Below are positions 7,058 to 13,489 of a stretch of DNA of 15,053 nt, in pieces. Source of the DNA: Cellulomonas sp. Its GTDB lineage: Bacteria; Actinomycetota; Actinomycetes; Actinomycetales; Cellulomonadaceae. How positions within the stretch are numbered: position 1 is the first letter of the stretch; each line of letters opens with the position of its first letter. The notes beneath the pieces are model-generated. The model worked only from the letters and a program-made list of their open reading frames with translations. It searched no databases and was not told where the DNA came from. Position numbers and translations under genes: made by a program. The DNA is taken from NCBI GenBank assembly GCA_031178805.1, contig JAPSIJ010000021.1, positions 1 to 15,053 of the forward strand, in the 5' to 3' direction.

Positions 7058-7089
7058 TGCCCGGTCCGACACCGCGGCCCCGCAGGTCC

Positions 7090-7095
7090 TACGCT
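7090..7095 (+). promoter_or_regulatory. -10-like TACGCT box, leaderless arrangement for PAC2
   Basis: TACGCT ends 6 nt before the ATG at 7102, with no Shine-Dalgarno sequence in between. CCGACA at 7066-7071 is a possible weak -35 with an 18-bp spacer. Transcription would start at or next to the ATG. Confidence 0.6.
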
Positions 7096-7101
7096 GGGCC
7101 G

Positions 7102-7962
7102 ATGACCGAGCAGGCTGGAACCCCGGGGCTCCCGGAGCAGGAGATCGTCCTGCTCGCGGCGTTCGAGGGCTGGAACGACGCCGGGTCGGCGGCGAGCCAG
7201 GCCCTGGAGCACCTGCACGAGGCGTGGGGCGCCGAGCAGGTGGACGAGCTGGACCCCGAGGAGTACCACGACTTCCAGGTGAACCGCCCGGTGATCGGCG
7301 TCGGCGCCGACGGCCGCCGGGAGATCACCTGGCCGAGCACCGCCGTCGCCGTGGCCACCACGCGCCGCACCGGTCGCACCGTGGTGCTCGTGCACGGCAT
7401 CGAGCCGTCGATGCGCTGGCGCCGGTACTGCGCCGAGCTGCTGGACATCGCCGAGGGCCTGCGGGTCCGCACCGTGGTCACCCTCGGCGCGCTGCTCGCC
7501 GACGTGCCGCACACCCGGCCGATCCCGGTGACCGCGACCAGCGAGGACCCCGACGTCCGGCAGGCGCTCGACCTCGAGGAGAACTCCTACGAGGGCCCGA
7601 CCGGCATCGTCGGCGTGCTGCAGCACGAGGCCGCCGCCCGCGGCATGCGCACCGTGTCGCTGTGGGCCGCCGTGCCGCACTACGTCGCGCACCCGCCGTC
7701 GCCCAAGGCGACGCTCGCGCTGCTGCACCGGATCGAGGCGCTGACCGGCGAGGCCGTCCCCCTGGGCGACCTGCCCGAGGACGCCGCCGCGTGGCAGGAC
7801 GGCGTCGACGAGCTCGCCAGCGAGGACTCCGAGATCGCCGAGTACGTGCACCAGCTCGAGGAGGCCAAGGACACCGCCGAGCTGCCCGAGGCGAGCGGGG
7901 AGGCGATCGCCCAGGAGTTCGAGCGCTACCTGCGGCGGCGCGACAAGGGCATCGGCGGCTGA
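7102..7962 (+). CDS. PAC2-family protein (proteasome assembly chaperone 2-like)
   Basis: A 286-residue soluble protein of the PAC2 family, named for a eukaryotic proteasome assembly chaperone and widespread in actinobacteria, where its function is unclear. Marks are LLAAFEGWNDAGSAAS (17-32), VLVHGIEPSMRWRRYC (95-110) and LGALLADVPHTRP (128-140), then YEGPTGIVGVLQHEAAARG and VPHYVAHPPSPKATLALL. The last third is rich in Glu and Asp and probably helical. The start is fixed by the leaderless TACGCT box. The homologue Rv2125 of M. tuberculosis sits a few genes from mshC, as this gene does, which supports a conserved neighbourhood. No proteasome or pup gene is in the window, so a proteasome link is not supported by context. 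It is convergent with the SdpI-like gene. Confidence 0.93.
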   Translation: MTEQAGTPGLPEQEIVLLAAFEGWNDAGSAASQALEHLHEAWGAEQVDELDPEEYHDFQVNRPVIGVGADGRREITWPSTAVAVATTRRTGRTVVLVHGIEPSMRWRRYCAELLDIAEGLRVRTVVTLGALLADVPHTRPIPVTATSEDPDVRQALDLEENSYEGPTGIVGVLQHEAAARGMRTVSLWAAVPHYVAHPPSPKATLALLHRIEALTGEAVPLGDLPEDAAAWQDGVDELASEDSEIAEYVHQLEEAKDTAELPEASGEAIAQEFERYLRRRDKGIGG

Positions 7963-7974
7963 CCTCAGCCCGCC
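7954..7974. terminator. bidirectional terminator-like hairpin, PAC2/SdpI convergent ends
   Basis: GGCTGA (7957-7962), CC, TCAGCC (7965-7970) is a perfect inverted repeat, extended by GGC/GCC with one bulged C at 7971. Both TGA stop codons are inside the stem. No T-tract follows. Confidence 0.55.
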
Positions 7975-8324
7975 GGCACCGGCCCGCGCTCCAGGCCGCG
8001 CGCGGTCCGGTGCGCGACGACCGTCGCGAGCACCGCCACCGCCACCAGCACGCCCAGCAGGACCAGCCCCGCGACGTACCCGCCCCGCCCGCCCCGCGGC
8101 TCCAGGACGGCGACCGCCACGGCCGCGCCGGCGACCACGACCCCGGCCGGGGCCATGATCCGCAGCGCGGCACGGTGACCGGCGCGCCAGCCCTCCTCGG
8201 AGCGCAGCAGCGCCGGCGTGCGCAGGCCGATCAGGCCGTTCGCCGGGATCAGCCCCCGCGCCGCGCCGGCGAGGACGCCGACCAGCAGCAGGGCGAGGGA
8301 CGCGGTGAGCAGGCAGAGGAGCAC
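7965..8324 (-). CDS. SdpI-family membrane protein
   Basis: A 119-residue protein with three likely membrane segments (about 1-22, 58-75 and 84-105). The motif GLIGLRTPALLRSEEGWRAG (30-49) continuing into HRAA is the hallmark of the SdpI family, named for the B. subtilis immunity protein that protects from the SdpC toxin and acts with SdpR. Most actinobacterial members stand alone and have no known toxin partner; none is visible here, so immunity is not implied. The GTG at 8324 is chosen because GGGAGG lies 5 nt upstream (8330-8335); an in-frame GTG at 8351 has no such signal. It is convergent with PAC2 and lies downstream of mshC after a 155-bp spacer. Confidence 0.8.
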   Translation of the reverse strand: MLLCLLTASLALLLVGVLAGAARGLIPANGLIGLRTPALLRSEEGWRAGHRAALRIMAPAGVVVAGAAVAVAVLEPRGGRGGYVAGLVLLGVLVAVAVLATVVAHRTARGLERGPVPAG

Positions 8325-8329
8325 GGACG

Positions 8330-8335
8330 CCTCCC
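8330..8335 (-). promoter_or_regulatory. Shine-Dalgarno GGGAGG deciding the SdpI-like start
   Basis: GGGAGG on the minus strand sits 5 nt before the GTG at 8324, which favours this start over the in-frame GTG at 8351. Confidence 0.6.
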
Positions 8336-8351
8336 GGGGGACGCGGCGCAC

Positions 8352-8479
8352 GCGGAGATGGAATTCCGGCGCGGATCATTGCTGGCCATTTCGACGCTCA
8401 CCAGGACCTCGGTCCCGGTCAACGGGCAATAGCCCGAGCCGCATTTCGCCCAAATGCACCGAAACGACGCGGCAGCGAC
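8352..8479. other. A/T-richer spacer with three short inverted repeats
   Basis: About 60% G+C by hand count, well below the surroundings. It holds GGACC-TC-GGTCC (8404-8415), CGGGC-AATA-GCCCG (8423-8436) and GCATTT-CGCCC-AAATGC (8441-8457). No reading frame with a plausible start and coding character is seen. It may hold the mshC terminator and the promoter of the SdpI-like gene. Confidence 0.6.
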
Positions 8480-9742
8480 CTACAGCCGCACGCCCAGCAG
8501 CGCGTTCACCGCGCGGGCGACCACGCCCGGCGCCCCCTCGACGGCCTCGGCGTCGGGCACGCCCGCGAGCGAGGCCTCGGCCCAGGCGTCGACGGCCCGC
8601 AGCGCGCGCGGCGCGTCCAGGTCCGTCGCCAGCGCCGCGCGGACCTCGGCGAGCAGCGCATCGGCCGCCGGTCCCCCGTTGCCCGACACGGCGGCGCGCC
8701 ACCGGTCGAGGCGGGCCTGCGCGGTGCGCAGCACCTCGTCGGTCCACTCCCAGTCGGTGGCGTAGTGGTGGTCGAGGATCGCGAGCCGGACGGCCATCGC
8801 GTCGACGCCCTGCTCGCGCAGCCGGGAGACGAGCACGAGGTTGCCGAGCGACTTGCTCATCTTCTGCCCGTGCAGCCCGACCATGCCGGTGTGCACGTGG
8901 GTGCGGGCGCCGTGGCCGGCGTCCAGCAGCCGCGCGTGCGAGGTGCTCATCTCGTGGTGCGGGAACCGCAGGTCCGACCCGCCGCCCTGCACGTCGAACG
9001 GCAGGCCGATGCCGTCGCGCGCGATGACGGCGCACTCGATGTGCCACCCGGGGCGCCCCGGTCCGAGGTCGCCGCCGTCCCAGGACGGCTCGCCCGGCCG
9101 GGCGGCACGCCACAGCAGCGGGTCGAGGGCGTCGCGCTTGCCGGGCCGGTCCGGGTCGCCGCCGCGCTCGCCGAACAGCGTCAGCATCGTCGCGCGGTCC
9201 AGGCGCGCGACCTGGCCGAAGGCGGGGTCCGCGGACAGGTCGCCGTACACGTCGCCCGCGCCCGCGCCGCGCGCGTCCGGGGCGCCGACGACGTAGGCCG
9301 CGCCGGCCGCGACGAGCGCCTGCACGGCGGCCACGACGTCCGGGACGGACTCGACCGCGCCGGTGTAGACGTCCGGCGGCACGACGCCGAGGGCGGTCAT
9401 GTCCTCCAGGTACAGCGCGGTCTGGTCCGCGGCGAGCTCGCGCCAGTCGACGCCGGTAGCCTCGGCGCGCTCCAGCAGCGGGTCGTCCACGTCGGTGACG
9501 TTGGAGGCGTACCGGACGCGCTTGCCCTCGTCGAGCCAGCCGCGCACCAGCAGGTCGAACGCGACGTAGGTGGCCGCGTGGCCCATGTGCGTCGCGTCGT
9601 ACGGCGTGATGCCGCAGACGTAGAGGGTGGCGTCGGCGCCGGGGGCGGCGACGACCAGGTCGCCGGTGGAGGTGTCGCGGACGCGGACCGGGCCTCCCTG
9701 GCCGGGGAGCTGCGGGATCTGCGGGGCGGGCCAGGTGAGCAC
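8480..9742 (-). CDS. mshC: L-cysteine:1D-myo-inositol 2-amino-2-deoxy-alpha-D-glucopyranoside ligase (mycothiol synthesis)
   Basis: MshC joins cysteine to GlcN-Ins in an ATP-dependent step of mycothiol synthesis, the main low-molecular-weight thiol of actinobacteria. The 420-residue length fits MshC (~412) rather than CysS (~460). The sequence CGITPYDATHMGHA (43-56) is the MshC form of the class I synthetase HIGH region, KMSKS is at 294-298, and the zinc ligands fit Cys43, Cys237 in GWHIEC and the HHE at 262-264. The TPYDATH wording separates it from cysteinyl-tRNA synthetase, whose usual text is TVYD..HIG(N/H). The GTG at 9742 has a TACGCT box 7 nt upstream, suggesting a leaderless mRNA. Other mycothiol genes are not adjacent, as is usual. 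It is divergent from the CorA gene. Confidence 0.96.
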   Translation of the reverse strand: MLTWPAPQIPQLPGQGGPVRVRDTSTGDLVVAAPGADATLYVCGITPYDATHMGHAATYVAFDLLVRGWLDEGKRVRYASNVTDVDDPLLERAEATGVDWRELAADQTALYLEDMTALGVVPPDVYTGAVESVPDVVAAVQALVAAGAAYVVGAPDARGAGAGDVYGDLSADPAFGQVARLDRATMLTLFGERGGDPDRPGKRDALDPLLWRAARPGEPSWDGGDLGPGRPGWHIECAVIARDGIGLPFDVQGGGSDLRFPHHEMSTSHARLLDAGHGARTHVHTGMVGLHGQKMSKSLGNLVLVSRLREQGVDAMAVRLAILDHHYATDWEWTDEVLRTAQARLDRWRAAVSGNGGPAADALLAEVRAALATDLDAPRALRAVDAWAEASLAGVPDAEAVEGAPGVVARAVNALLGVRL

Positions 9743-9749
9743 GGCCTAG

Positions 9750-9755
9750 AGCGTA
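9750..9755 (-). promoter_or_regulatory. -10-like TACGCT box, leaderless arrangement for mshC
   Basis: TACGCT on the minus strand ends 7 nt before the GTG start of mshC. No Shine-Dalgarno sequence is present between them. It is the same hexamer as before PAC2. Confidence 0.6.
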
Positions 9756-9777
9756 ATCGCCGCGCGGGGCGGACCGC

Positions 9778-9808
9778 GGCCCGGACCGCCCTGCGGGCCA
9801 CCCGGGTG
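9778..9808. other. inverted repeats in the mshC-corA divergent spacer
   Basis: GGCCCG (9778-9783) pairs with CGGGCC (9794-9799) across a 10-nt loop, followed at once by the palindrome CACCCGGGTG (9799-9808). They could be a regulator site or part of a structured 5' leader of the CorA gene. At this base composition short GC repeats arise easily. Confidence 0.3.
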
Positions 9809-9858
9809 ACGCACGCCACCGCCGGCGGCGCGTCGGCGGCGCCCGCCCGGGTCCCGGC

Positions 9859-9864
9859 GGGAGG
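9859..9864 (+). promoter_or_regulatory. Shine-Dalgarno GGGAGG deciding the CorA start
   Basis: GGGAGG directly abuts the ATG at 9865 but lies 9 nt before the in-frame GTG at 9874, which is the workable spacing. Confidence 0.65.
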
Positions 9865-9873
9865 ATGCCTGCC

Positions 9874-10854
9874 GTGGAGAGCGCGTGGGTGCACGGGGAC
9901 GACGGGTGGACGGCGACGCCGCCGGACGGGCTGCTGGCGCTGCTGGCGGCCCCGGAGCCCCCGGCGGCGTGGGTGCACGTGGACTCGGTGGACCTGCTGG
10001 CCGACGCGGCCCGGCAGGCCGGCGTGCCGGAGTCGGTGGTCCGCCGGTCGGTCGAGGGCGGCGGGCTCGGCGACGCCCGCCGGCCGCAGCTGCGCCGGCT
10101 CCCCGGCGGCGGCCGGTACCTGGTGAGCCCGACGCTCGTCTACGACGACCGCACCCGGGACGTCCGCACCGGCACCTGGGCCGCGCTGGTGGTCGACGAG
10201 GTGACCATCACCGCCGAGGAGGGCGACACGGGCCTGCTCGCCGAGGTGCTGGAGCACCTGGCCGACCCCGCGCACCTGCCGCAGGACCGCGGCAGCCACG
10301 TGTTCGCCGCCGTGCTGATGACGCTGGTGGGTCGCGCCGCGGCCGTCGAGGCCGGGGTCGGCGAGGCGGTCGCGGACGTGGAGCGCGTCGTCTTCACGCC
10401 GGGCGCCGACGACCCGGCGGAGGTGGTCTACGACCTCAAGCGCGAGATCGCCGAGGCGCGCCGCGGGCTGGTGCCGCTGCTGGCGACGTTCCCCGAGCTG
10501 GTCGCCGAGCAGGAGGACAGCCAGCGGGAGACGCGCACGATGCGCTGGCTGCGGCGCCTGGACACGTCGCTGACCAAGGTGGACCGGCACCTCGACGCCC
10601 ACGACGCGCTGCTCGGCGACATGCTGTCGGTGCACCTGTCCCGGGTGTCGGTGCGGCAGAACGAGGACATGCGGAAGATCTCGGCGTGGGCCGCCGTGAT
10701 CGCGGTGCCCACGCTGGTGGCCGGGATCTACGGGATGAACTTCGACCACATGCCCGAGCTGCACTGGCTGCTCGGCTACCCGTTCGCGCTCGCGCTGATG
10801 GCGGGCGCGGCGACGGTGCTGTTCCGGCTGTTCAAGCGCTCCCGGTGGCTGTGA
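9874..10854 (+). CDS. corA: CorA-family magnesium/divalent cation transporter
   Basis: A CorA-type homopentameric cation channel of 326 residues. The long soluble N-terminal domain (WVHVDSVDLLADAARQAG, then VDEVTITAEEGDTGLLAEVL) is followed by a helical region (WLRRLDTSLTKVDRHLDAHD) and two membrane helices at the C-terminus. The first ends in the signature YGMN (286-289), with the short periplasmic loop FDHMPELHW carrying acidic residues, and the protein ends in the basic tail FKRSRWL typical for CorA. The ATG at 9865 touches the GGGAGG and is too close, so I chose GTG at 9874. Whether Mg, Co or another ion is moved cannot be read. It is divergent from mshC and convergent with uppP, sharing a terminator-like palindrome. 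Confidence 0.94.
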   Translation: MESAWVHGDDGWTATPPDGLLALLAAPEPPAAWVHVDSVDLLADAARQAGVPESVVRRSVEGGGLGDARRPQLRRLPGGGRYLVSPTLVYDDRTRDVRTGTWAALVVDEVTITAEEGDTGLLAEVLEHLADPAHLPQDRGSHVFAAVLMTLVGRAAAVEAGVGEAVADVERVVFTPGADDPAEVVYDLKREIAEARRGLVPLLATFPELVAEQEDSQRETRTMRWLRRLDTSLTKVDRHLDAHDALLGDMLSVHLSRVSVRQNEDMRKISAWAAVIAVPTLVAGIYGMNFDHMPELHWLLGYPFALALMAGAATVLFRLFKRSRWL

Positions 10855-10867
10855 GCCCCCGGGCTCA
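10852..10867. terminator. bidirectional terminator-like palindrome, corA/uppP convergent ends
   Basis: TGAGCCC-CC-GGGCTCA is a perfect 16-bp inverted repeat. The TGA of corA is its left end and the TGA of uppP (read on the minus strand) its right end. As RNA it would form a 6-bp stem with a 4-nt loop on either strand. Confidence 0.6.
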
Positions 10868-11746
10868 GGCGCCGGCGAGCGGGTCGAGCACGCCGCTGAT
10901 CAGCAGCAGCGCGACGACCAGCGCGAGCCCGATCCGGTAGACCACGAACGGCCGGTAGGAGAACGTCGAGACGATCTTCAGGAAGCCGATGATCACGACG
11001 TAGCCGACGACGAACGCGATCAGCGTGGCCAGCACGGTCACGCCCAGGGCGGGGGTGCCCGGCTCGCCGAAGCTGCCCGCGCTCGACACCAGCTGGAACA
11101 GCCCGGAGCCCAGCACGGCCGGGATGGCGAGCAGGAACGAGTACCGGGCGGCGGCCTCGCGGCTGTAGCCCATCAGCCGGCCGGCGGTGATGGTGCCGCC
11201 GGACCGGGAGACGCCCGGGACGAGGGCCATGGCCTGGGCGAGCCCGAAGTAGAGCGCGTGCTTCGGCGTCAGCGCGGTCAGCGGCCGGTCCGGCGTGGGG
11301 CGGCGGTCCGCCCAGTCGAGGACCACGGCGAACACCGTCAGCGTGAGCACGATCAGCCACAGGTTGCGGAACGGCTGCTCGATCGCGTCCTGGAACAGCA
11401 GGCCCAGCACGACGATCGGCACGGAGCCCAGCGCGATGAACCACGCCATCTGCGCGTCCCGGTCCGGGGTGCCGTCGACGGGTGCGCCGACGCGGGACCG
11501 CCAGTCGCTGCCGAGGTCGCCGCGCACCGCCCGCCACCAGTGCACGCAGATCCGCGCGATGTCGCGCCGGAAGTACAGCAGCACCGCGGTCTCGGTGCCG
11601 ATCTGGGTGATCGCGGTGAACGCGGCGCCCGGGTCCCCGGAGCCGATCAGCTCGCCGACGATGCGCAGGTGCGCGCTCGACGAGACCGGCAGGAACTCGG
11701 TGAGCCCCTGGACGAGGCCGAGGACGATCGCCTCGAGGACGTTCAT
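10865..11746 (-). CDS. uppP: undecaprenyl-diphosphate phosphatase
   Basis: UppP (BacA) removes a phosphate from undecaprenyl pyrophosphate to recycle the lipid carrier for peptidoglycan and other cell-wall polymers; excess gives bacitracin resistance. The 293-residue integral membrane protein has the two family motifs: the Glu-rich region QGLTEFLPVSSSAHL (13-27) and PGVSRSGGT (177-185), which carry the catalytic residues. Length is normal (about 270-290). The ATG at 11746 matches the conserved N-terminus (MNVLEAIVLGLVQGLTEF); upstream, the frame runs open far into the aldo/keto reductase region but this is shadow. No clear Shine-Dalgarno sequence is seen; a TATCGT box lies 52 nt upstream at 11799-11804. 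uppP (Rv2136c) is also near mshC in M. tuberculosis. Confidence 0.97.
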   Translation of the reverse strand: MNVLEAIVLGLVQGLTEFLPVSSSAHLRIVGELIGSGDPGAAFTAITQIGTETAVLLYFRRDIARICVHWWRAVRGDLGSDWRSRVGAPVDGTPDRDAQMAWFIALGSVPIVVLGLLFQDAIEQPFRNLWLIVLTLTVFAVVLDWADRRPTPDRPLTALTPKHALYFGLAQAMALVPGVSRSGGTITAGRLMGYSREAAARYSFLLAIPAVLGSGLFQLVSSAGSFGEPGTPALGVTVLATLIAFVVGYVVIIGFLKIVSTFSYRPFVVYRIGLALVVALLLISGVLDPLAGA

Positions 11747-11798
11747 GCGGGGGTGCCGATCTGGGCCGGGGAGGTCACGTGCGCTGCCACGAGGCGCC

Positions 11799-11804
11799 AC
11801 GATA
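11799..11804 (-). promoter_or_regulatory. candidate -10 box TATCGT for uppP
   Basis: TATCGT on the minus strand matches TANNNT and lies 52 nt before the uppP ATG, in the divergent spacer. It is the only such box found there. No convincing -35 is seen. Confidence 0.35.
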
Positions 11805-11860
11805 GCCGGTGGCGTCCGGCGGCCGGCCGAGGCGCGCACGTGCTGGCCCACCTCGCCCGA

Positions 11861-11866
11861 TACCCT
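11861..11866 (+). promoter_or_regulatory. -10-like TACCCT box, leaderless arrangement for the aldo/keto reductase
   Basis: TACCCT ends 6 nt before the ATG at 11873, with CACCGC between and no Shine-Dalgarno sequence. Confidence 0.6.
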
Positions 11867-11872
11867 CACCGC

Positions 11873-12835
11873 ATGGAACAGCGCCAGCTCGGACGGACCG
11901 GCCTGCGGGTCTCGCACCTCGGACTCGGGACGCTGACCTGGAGCAGGGACACCGACGAGCACGACGCCGCGGAGCAGCTGCGCGACTTCGCGGACGCCGG
12001 CGGCACGCTGGTCGACACCTCGGCGTCCTACGCCGACGGCGGCGCCGAGGAGCTGCTCGGCTCGCTGCTGGGCCGGGTGGTCCCGCGCGACGAGGTCGTG
12101 GTGTGCACCAAGGCGGGCGTGCGGCGCACCCCCGACGGCGGCGTGGTCGACGCCTCCCGCGGGGCGCTGCTGGACACCCTCGACGCGTCGCTGCGCCGGC
12201 TGGGCACCGACCACGTCGACCTGTTCCTGGTGCAGACGCCCGACCCGCGCACCCCGCTGGCCGAGACGGTCAGCGCCCTGCGCCGGGCGGTCGACTCCGG
12301 CCGCGCCCGCTACGTCGGGCTGTCGAACCACGCCGGCTGGCAGGTGGCGCGCGCCGCGACGCTGCTCGGCGAGGACCCCGGCCTGGCGGCCGTCGAGGCG
12401 GAGTACTCGCTGCTGCAGCGCGGCATCGAGCGCGAGGTGCTGCCCGCCGCGGCGGACCTGGGCACCGGGGTGCTGGCCTGGTCGCCGCTCGGCCGCGGGG
12501 TGCTGACCGGCAAGTACCGGCGGACCGTGCCGGCCGACTCGCGCGCCGCGTCGCCGCACCTGGCCGGGTTCGTCGAGCCGTACCTCGGCTCGGTCGCCGC
12601 GGCGGTGGTCGAGGCGGTGGTCACCGCCGCGAAGGGCCTCGACCGCGCGCCGCTGGAGGTCGCGCTCGCGTGGCTGCGGGTGCGCGCGCAGGTCGCCTCG
12701 GCGATCGTCGGCGCGCGGACGCCCGCGCAGCTGCGGGCCTCGCTCGCGGCCGAGGACGTCGACCTGCCGGCCGAGATCCTGCACGCCCTCGACGAGGTCA
12801 GCGCCCCCGCGCTCGGCTACCCCGAGCGCCGCTGA
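11873..12835 (+). CDS. aldo/keto reductase family protein, catalytic His replaced by Gln
   Basis: A 320-residue TIM-barrel protein of the aldo/keto reductase superfamily, which reduces carbonyls with NADPH. N-terminal signature MEQRQLGRTGLRVSHLGLGT, then DAGGTLVDTSASY, VVCTKAGV, HVDLFLVQTPD, YVGLSNHAGWQ, SPLGRGVLTGKYR and VGARTPAQL are all in the family order and spacing. Of the catalytic tetrad, Asp48, Tyr53 and Lys80 are present, but the usual His (in the common text DLYQVHWPD) is Gln121 (codon 12233-12235). The cofactor loop (GRGVLTGKYR and the C-terminal VGAR) looks intact. Activity may be altered; the substrate is unknown. The ATG is fixed by the TACCCT box. It is divergent from uppP and convergent with the acidic protein. 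Confidence 0.93.
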   Translation: MEQRQLGRTGLRVSHLGLGTLTWSRDTDEHDAAEQLRDFADAGGTLVDTSASYADGGAEELLGSLLGRVVPRDEVVVCTKAGVRRTPDGGVVDASRGALLDTLDASLRRLGTDHVDLFLVQTPDPRTPLAETVSALRRAVDSGRARYVGLSNHAGWQVARAATLLGEDPGLAAVEAEYSLLQRGIEREVLPAAADLGTGVLAWSPLGRGVLTGKYRRTVPADSRAASPHLAGFVEPYLGSVAAAVVEAVVTAAKGLDRAPLEVALAWLRVRAQVASAIVGARTPAQLRASLAAEDVDLPAEILHALDEVSAPALGYPERR

Positions 12836-12862
12836 CCCCTGGTCGCCGCTCGCTCAGCGGCG
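12827..12862. terminator. bidirectional terminator-like inverted repeat with 9-bp arms
   Basis: CGCCGCTGA (12827-12835) pairs perfectly with TCAGCGGCG (12854-12862) across an 18-nt loop. The stop codons of the aldo/keto reductase and of the opposing gene are the inner ends of the arms. Confidence 0.6.
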
Positions 12863-13171
12863 GGCGACGTCCTCGTCGTCGTGGTCGTGCTCGTCGTGGT
12901 CGTCGTACGGCTCGTCCGCGAGGTCGTCGGCGTCGTACTCGTCCGCCTCGTCGTCCTCGTCCTCGTCGTCCTCCTCCGCGAGGTAGAACGGCGTGGCCTC
13001 GCCGTGCTCGGTGCCCAGGGCGTCGTCGTACACCTCGAAGGCGTCGGCCAGCACGTCGTACGCGTCGTCCACCGCCGGGTCGTCCTCCCCCCGGCGGGTC
13101 GCGACAGCCGTGTAGTGCGCCTCGAGAGCAGCGATGAGGCGGTCCAGTGCCGCGCGGGGGTCGATAGCCAT
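12854..13171 (-). CDS. small protein with helical N-terminus and highly acidic tail, function unknown
   Basis: A 105-residue protein whose first ~65 residues look helical (RAALDRLIAALEAHYTAVA, then a RRGEDDPAV block) and whose residues 67-102 are almost only Asp, Glu and a few His and Tyr. The acidic tail is encoded by repetitive GAC/GAG codons. Similar actinobacterial proteins, which I recall with the RRGEDDP motif and acidic tail, are sometimes labelled primosomal protein or DNA primase, but no primase or primosome motif is visible and I do not adopt that name. ATG at 13171 is chosen because TACGGT lies 6 nt upstream; the frame is open a further 69 nt without a signal. It is divergent from the DUF5703 gene, 62 bp away. 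Confidence 0.85.
   Translation of the reverse strand: MAIDPRAALDRLIAALEAHYTAVATRRGEDDPAVDDAYDVLADAFEVYDDALGTEHGEATPFYLAEEDDEDEDDEADEYDADDLADEPYDDHDEHDHDDEDVARR
12881..12978. repeat. low-complexity GTC/CTC-rich tract
   Basis: Simple triplet-like sequence (CGT and CCT repeats on the plus strand) encoding the Asp/Glu tail of the small minus-strand protein. The plus strand is open here as a poly-Val shadow. Slippage could change tail length. Confidence 0.6.
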
Positions 13172-13177
13172 GCGACG

Positions 13178-13183
13178 ACCGTA
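13178..13183 (-). promoter_or_regulatory. -10-like TACGGT box, leaderless arrangement for the acidic protein
   Basis: TACGGT on the minus strand ends 6 nt before the ATG at 13171, in a compact divergent spacer shared with the DUF5703 gene. Confidence 0.6.
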
Positions 13184-13219
13184 GCGCCGCAGCAGGCACA
13201 ATGGCACCACGATCGAACC

Positions 13220-13225
13220 GGAAGG
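13220..13225 (+). promoter_or_regulatory. Shine-Dalgarno GGAAGG deciding the DUF5703 start
   Basis: GGAAGG lies 8 nt before the ATG at 13234, so this start is preferred over the in-frame ATG at 13201. Confidence 0.65.
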
Positions 13226-13233
13226 CGGTGGGC

Positions 13234-13482
13234 ATGGCACGCACGGACGTGGCCGCGGGGCGGCCCGGCTCCCCCGAGACGGCCCGGCAGTACGAGTACC
13301 GGGTCGTGACGATCCCCCGGACGACGAGCCGCAACGACGCCCGTCGCCTGCTCACCGACGAGGCCGAGTACGGCCGCTGGGAACTGGCGCGGACCCTGCT
13401 GTTCACCGGCGGCGAGCGCAAGGTGTGGCTGCGCCGCCGGATCATCCGGGTGCGGTCGACCCTCGGCGACTACACGGACTGA
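13234..13482 (+). CDS. DUF5703-type small actinobacterial protein
   Basis: An 82-residue basic protein, with no known function. The core QYEYRVVTIPRTTSRNDARR (19-38), then LLTDEAEYGRWELARTLLF and RKVWLRRRIIRV, matches my memory of the DUF5703 family: a short alpha/beta domain with a conserved WEL segment and a WLRRRI strand. The first 18 residues are a variable tail. The start at 13234 is set by the GGAAGG box 8 nt before it; the ATG at 13201 would add 11 basic residues without a ribosome-binding site. It is divergent from the acidic protein and 7 bp from the convergent M20 peptidase stop, without a strong terminator there (only CTGA/TCAG). Confidence 0.85.
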   Translation: MARTDVAAGRPGSPETARQYEYRVVTIPRTTSRNDARRLLTDEAEYGRWELARTLLFTGGERKVWLRRRIIRVRSTLGDYTD

Positions 13483-13489
13483 CGGGCGC

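Noticed and set aside
7965..8324. SdpI-like gene as part of a toxin-immunity system
   Set aside because: No SdpC-like toxin, SdpAB or SdpR gene is near; many stand-alone homologues exist in actinobacteria.
8480..9742. Reading the gene as cysteinyl-tRNA synthetase
   Set aside because: TPYDATHMGHA text and 420-residue length fit MshC; CysS has a different HIGH context and a longer anticodon-binding region.
9778..9873. Magnesium-sensing riboswitch ahead of CorA
   Set aside because: Only short GC inverted repeats are seen; no match to known M-box or mgtA leader features could be made by eye.
11747..12784. Upstream extension of the uppP frame across the aldo/keto reductase
   Set aside because: The extension is antisense to the reductase; the conserved UppP N-terminus begins at the ATG at 11746.
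12881..13309. Plus-strand Val/Leu-rich open frame that looks like a membrane protein
   Set aside because: It is the reverse complement of the Asp/Glu codon tract of the acidic protein; no start signal.
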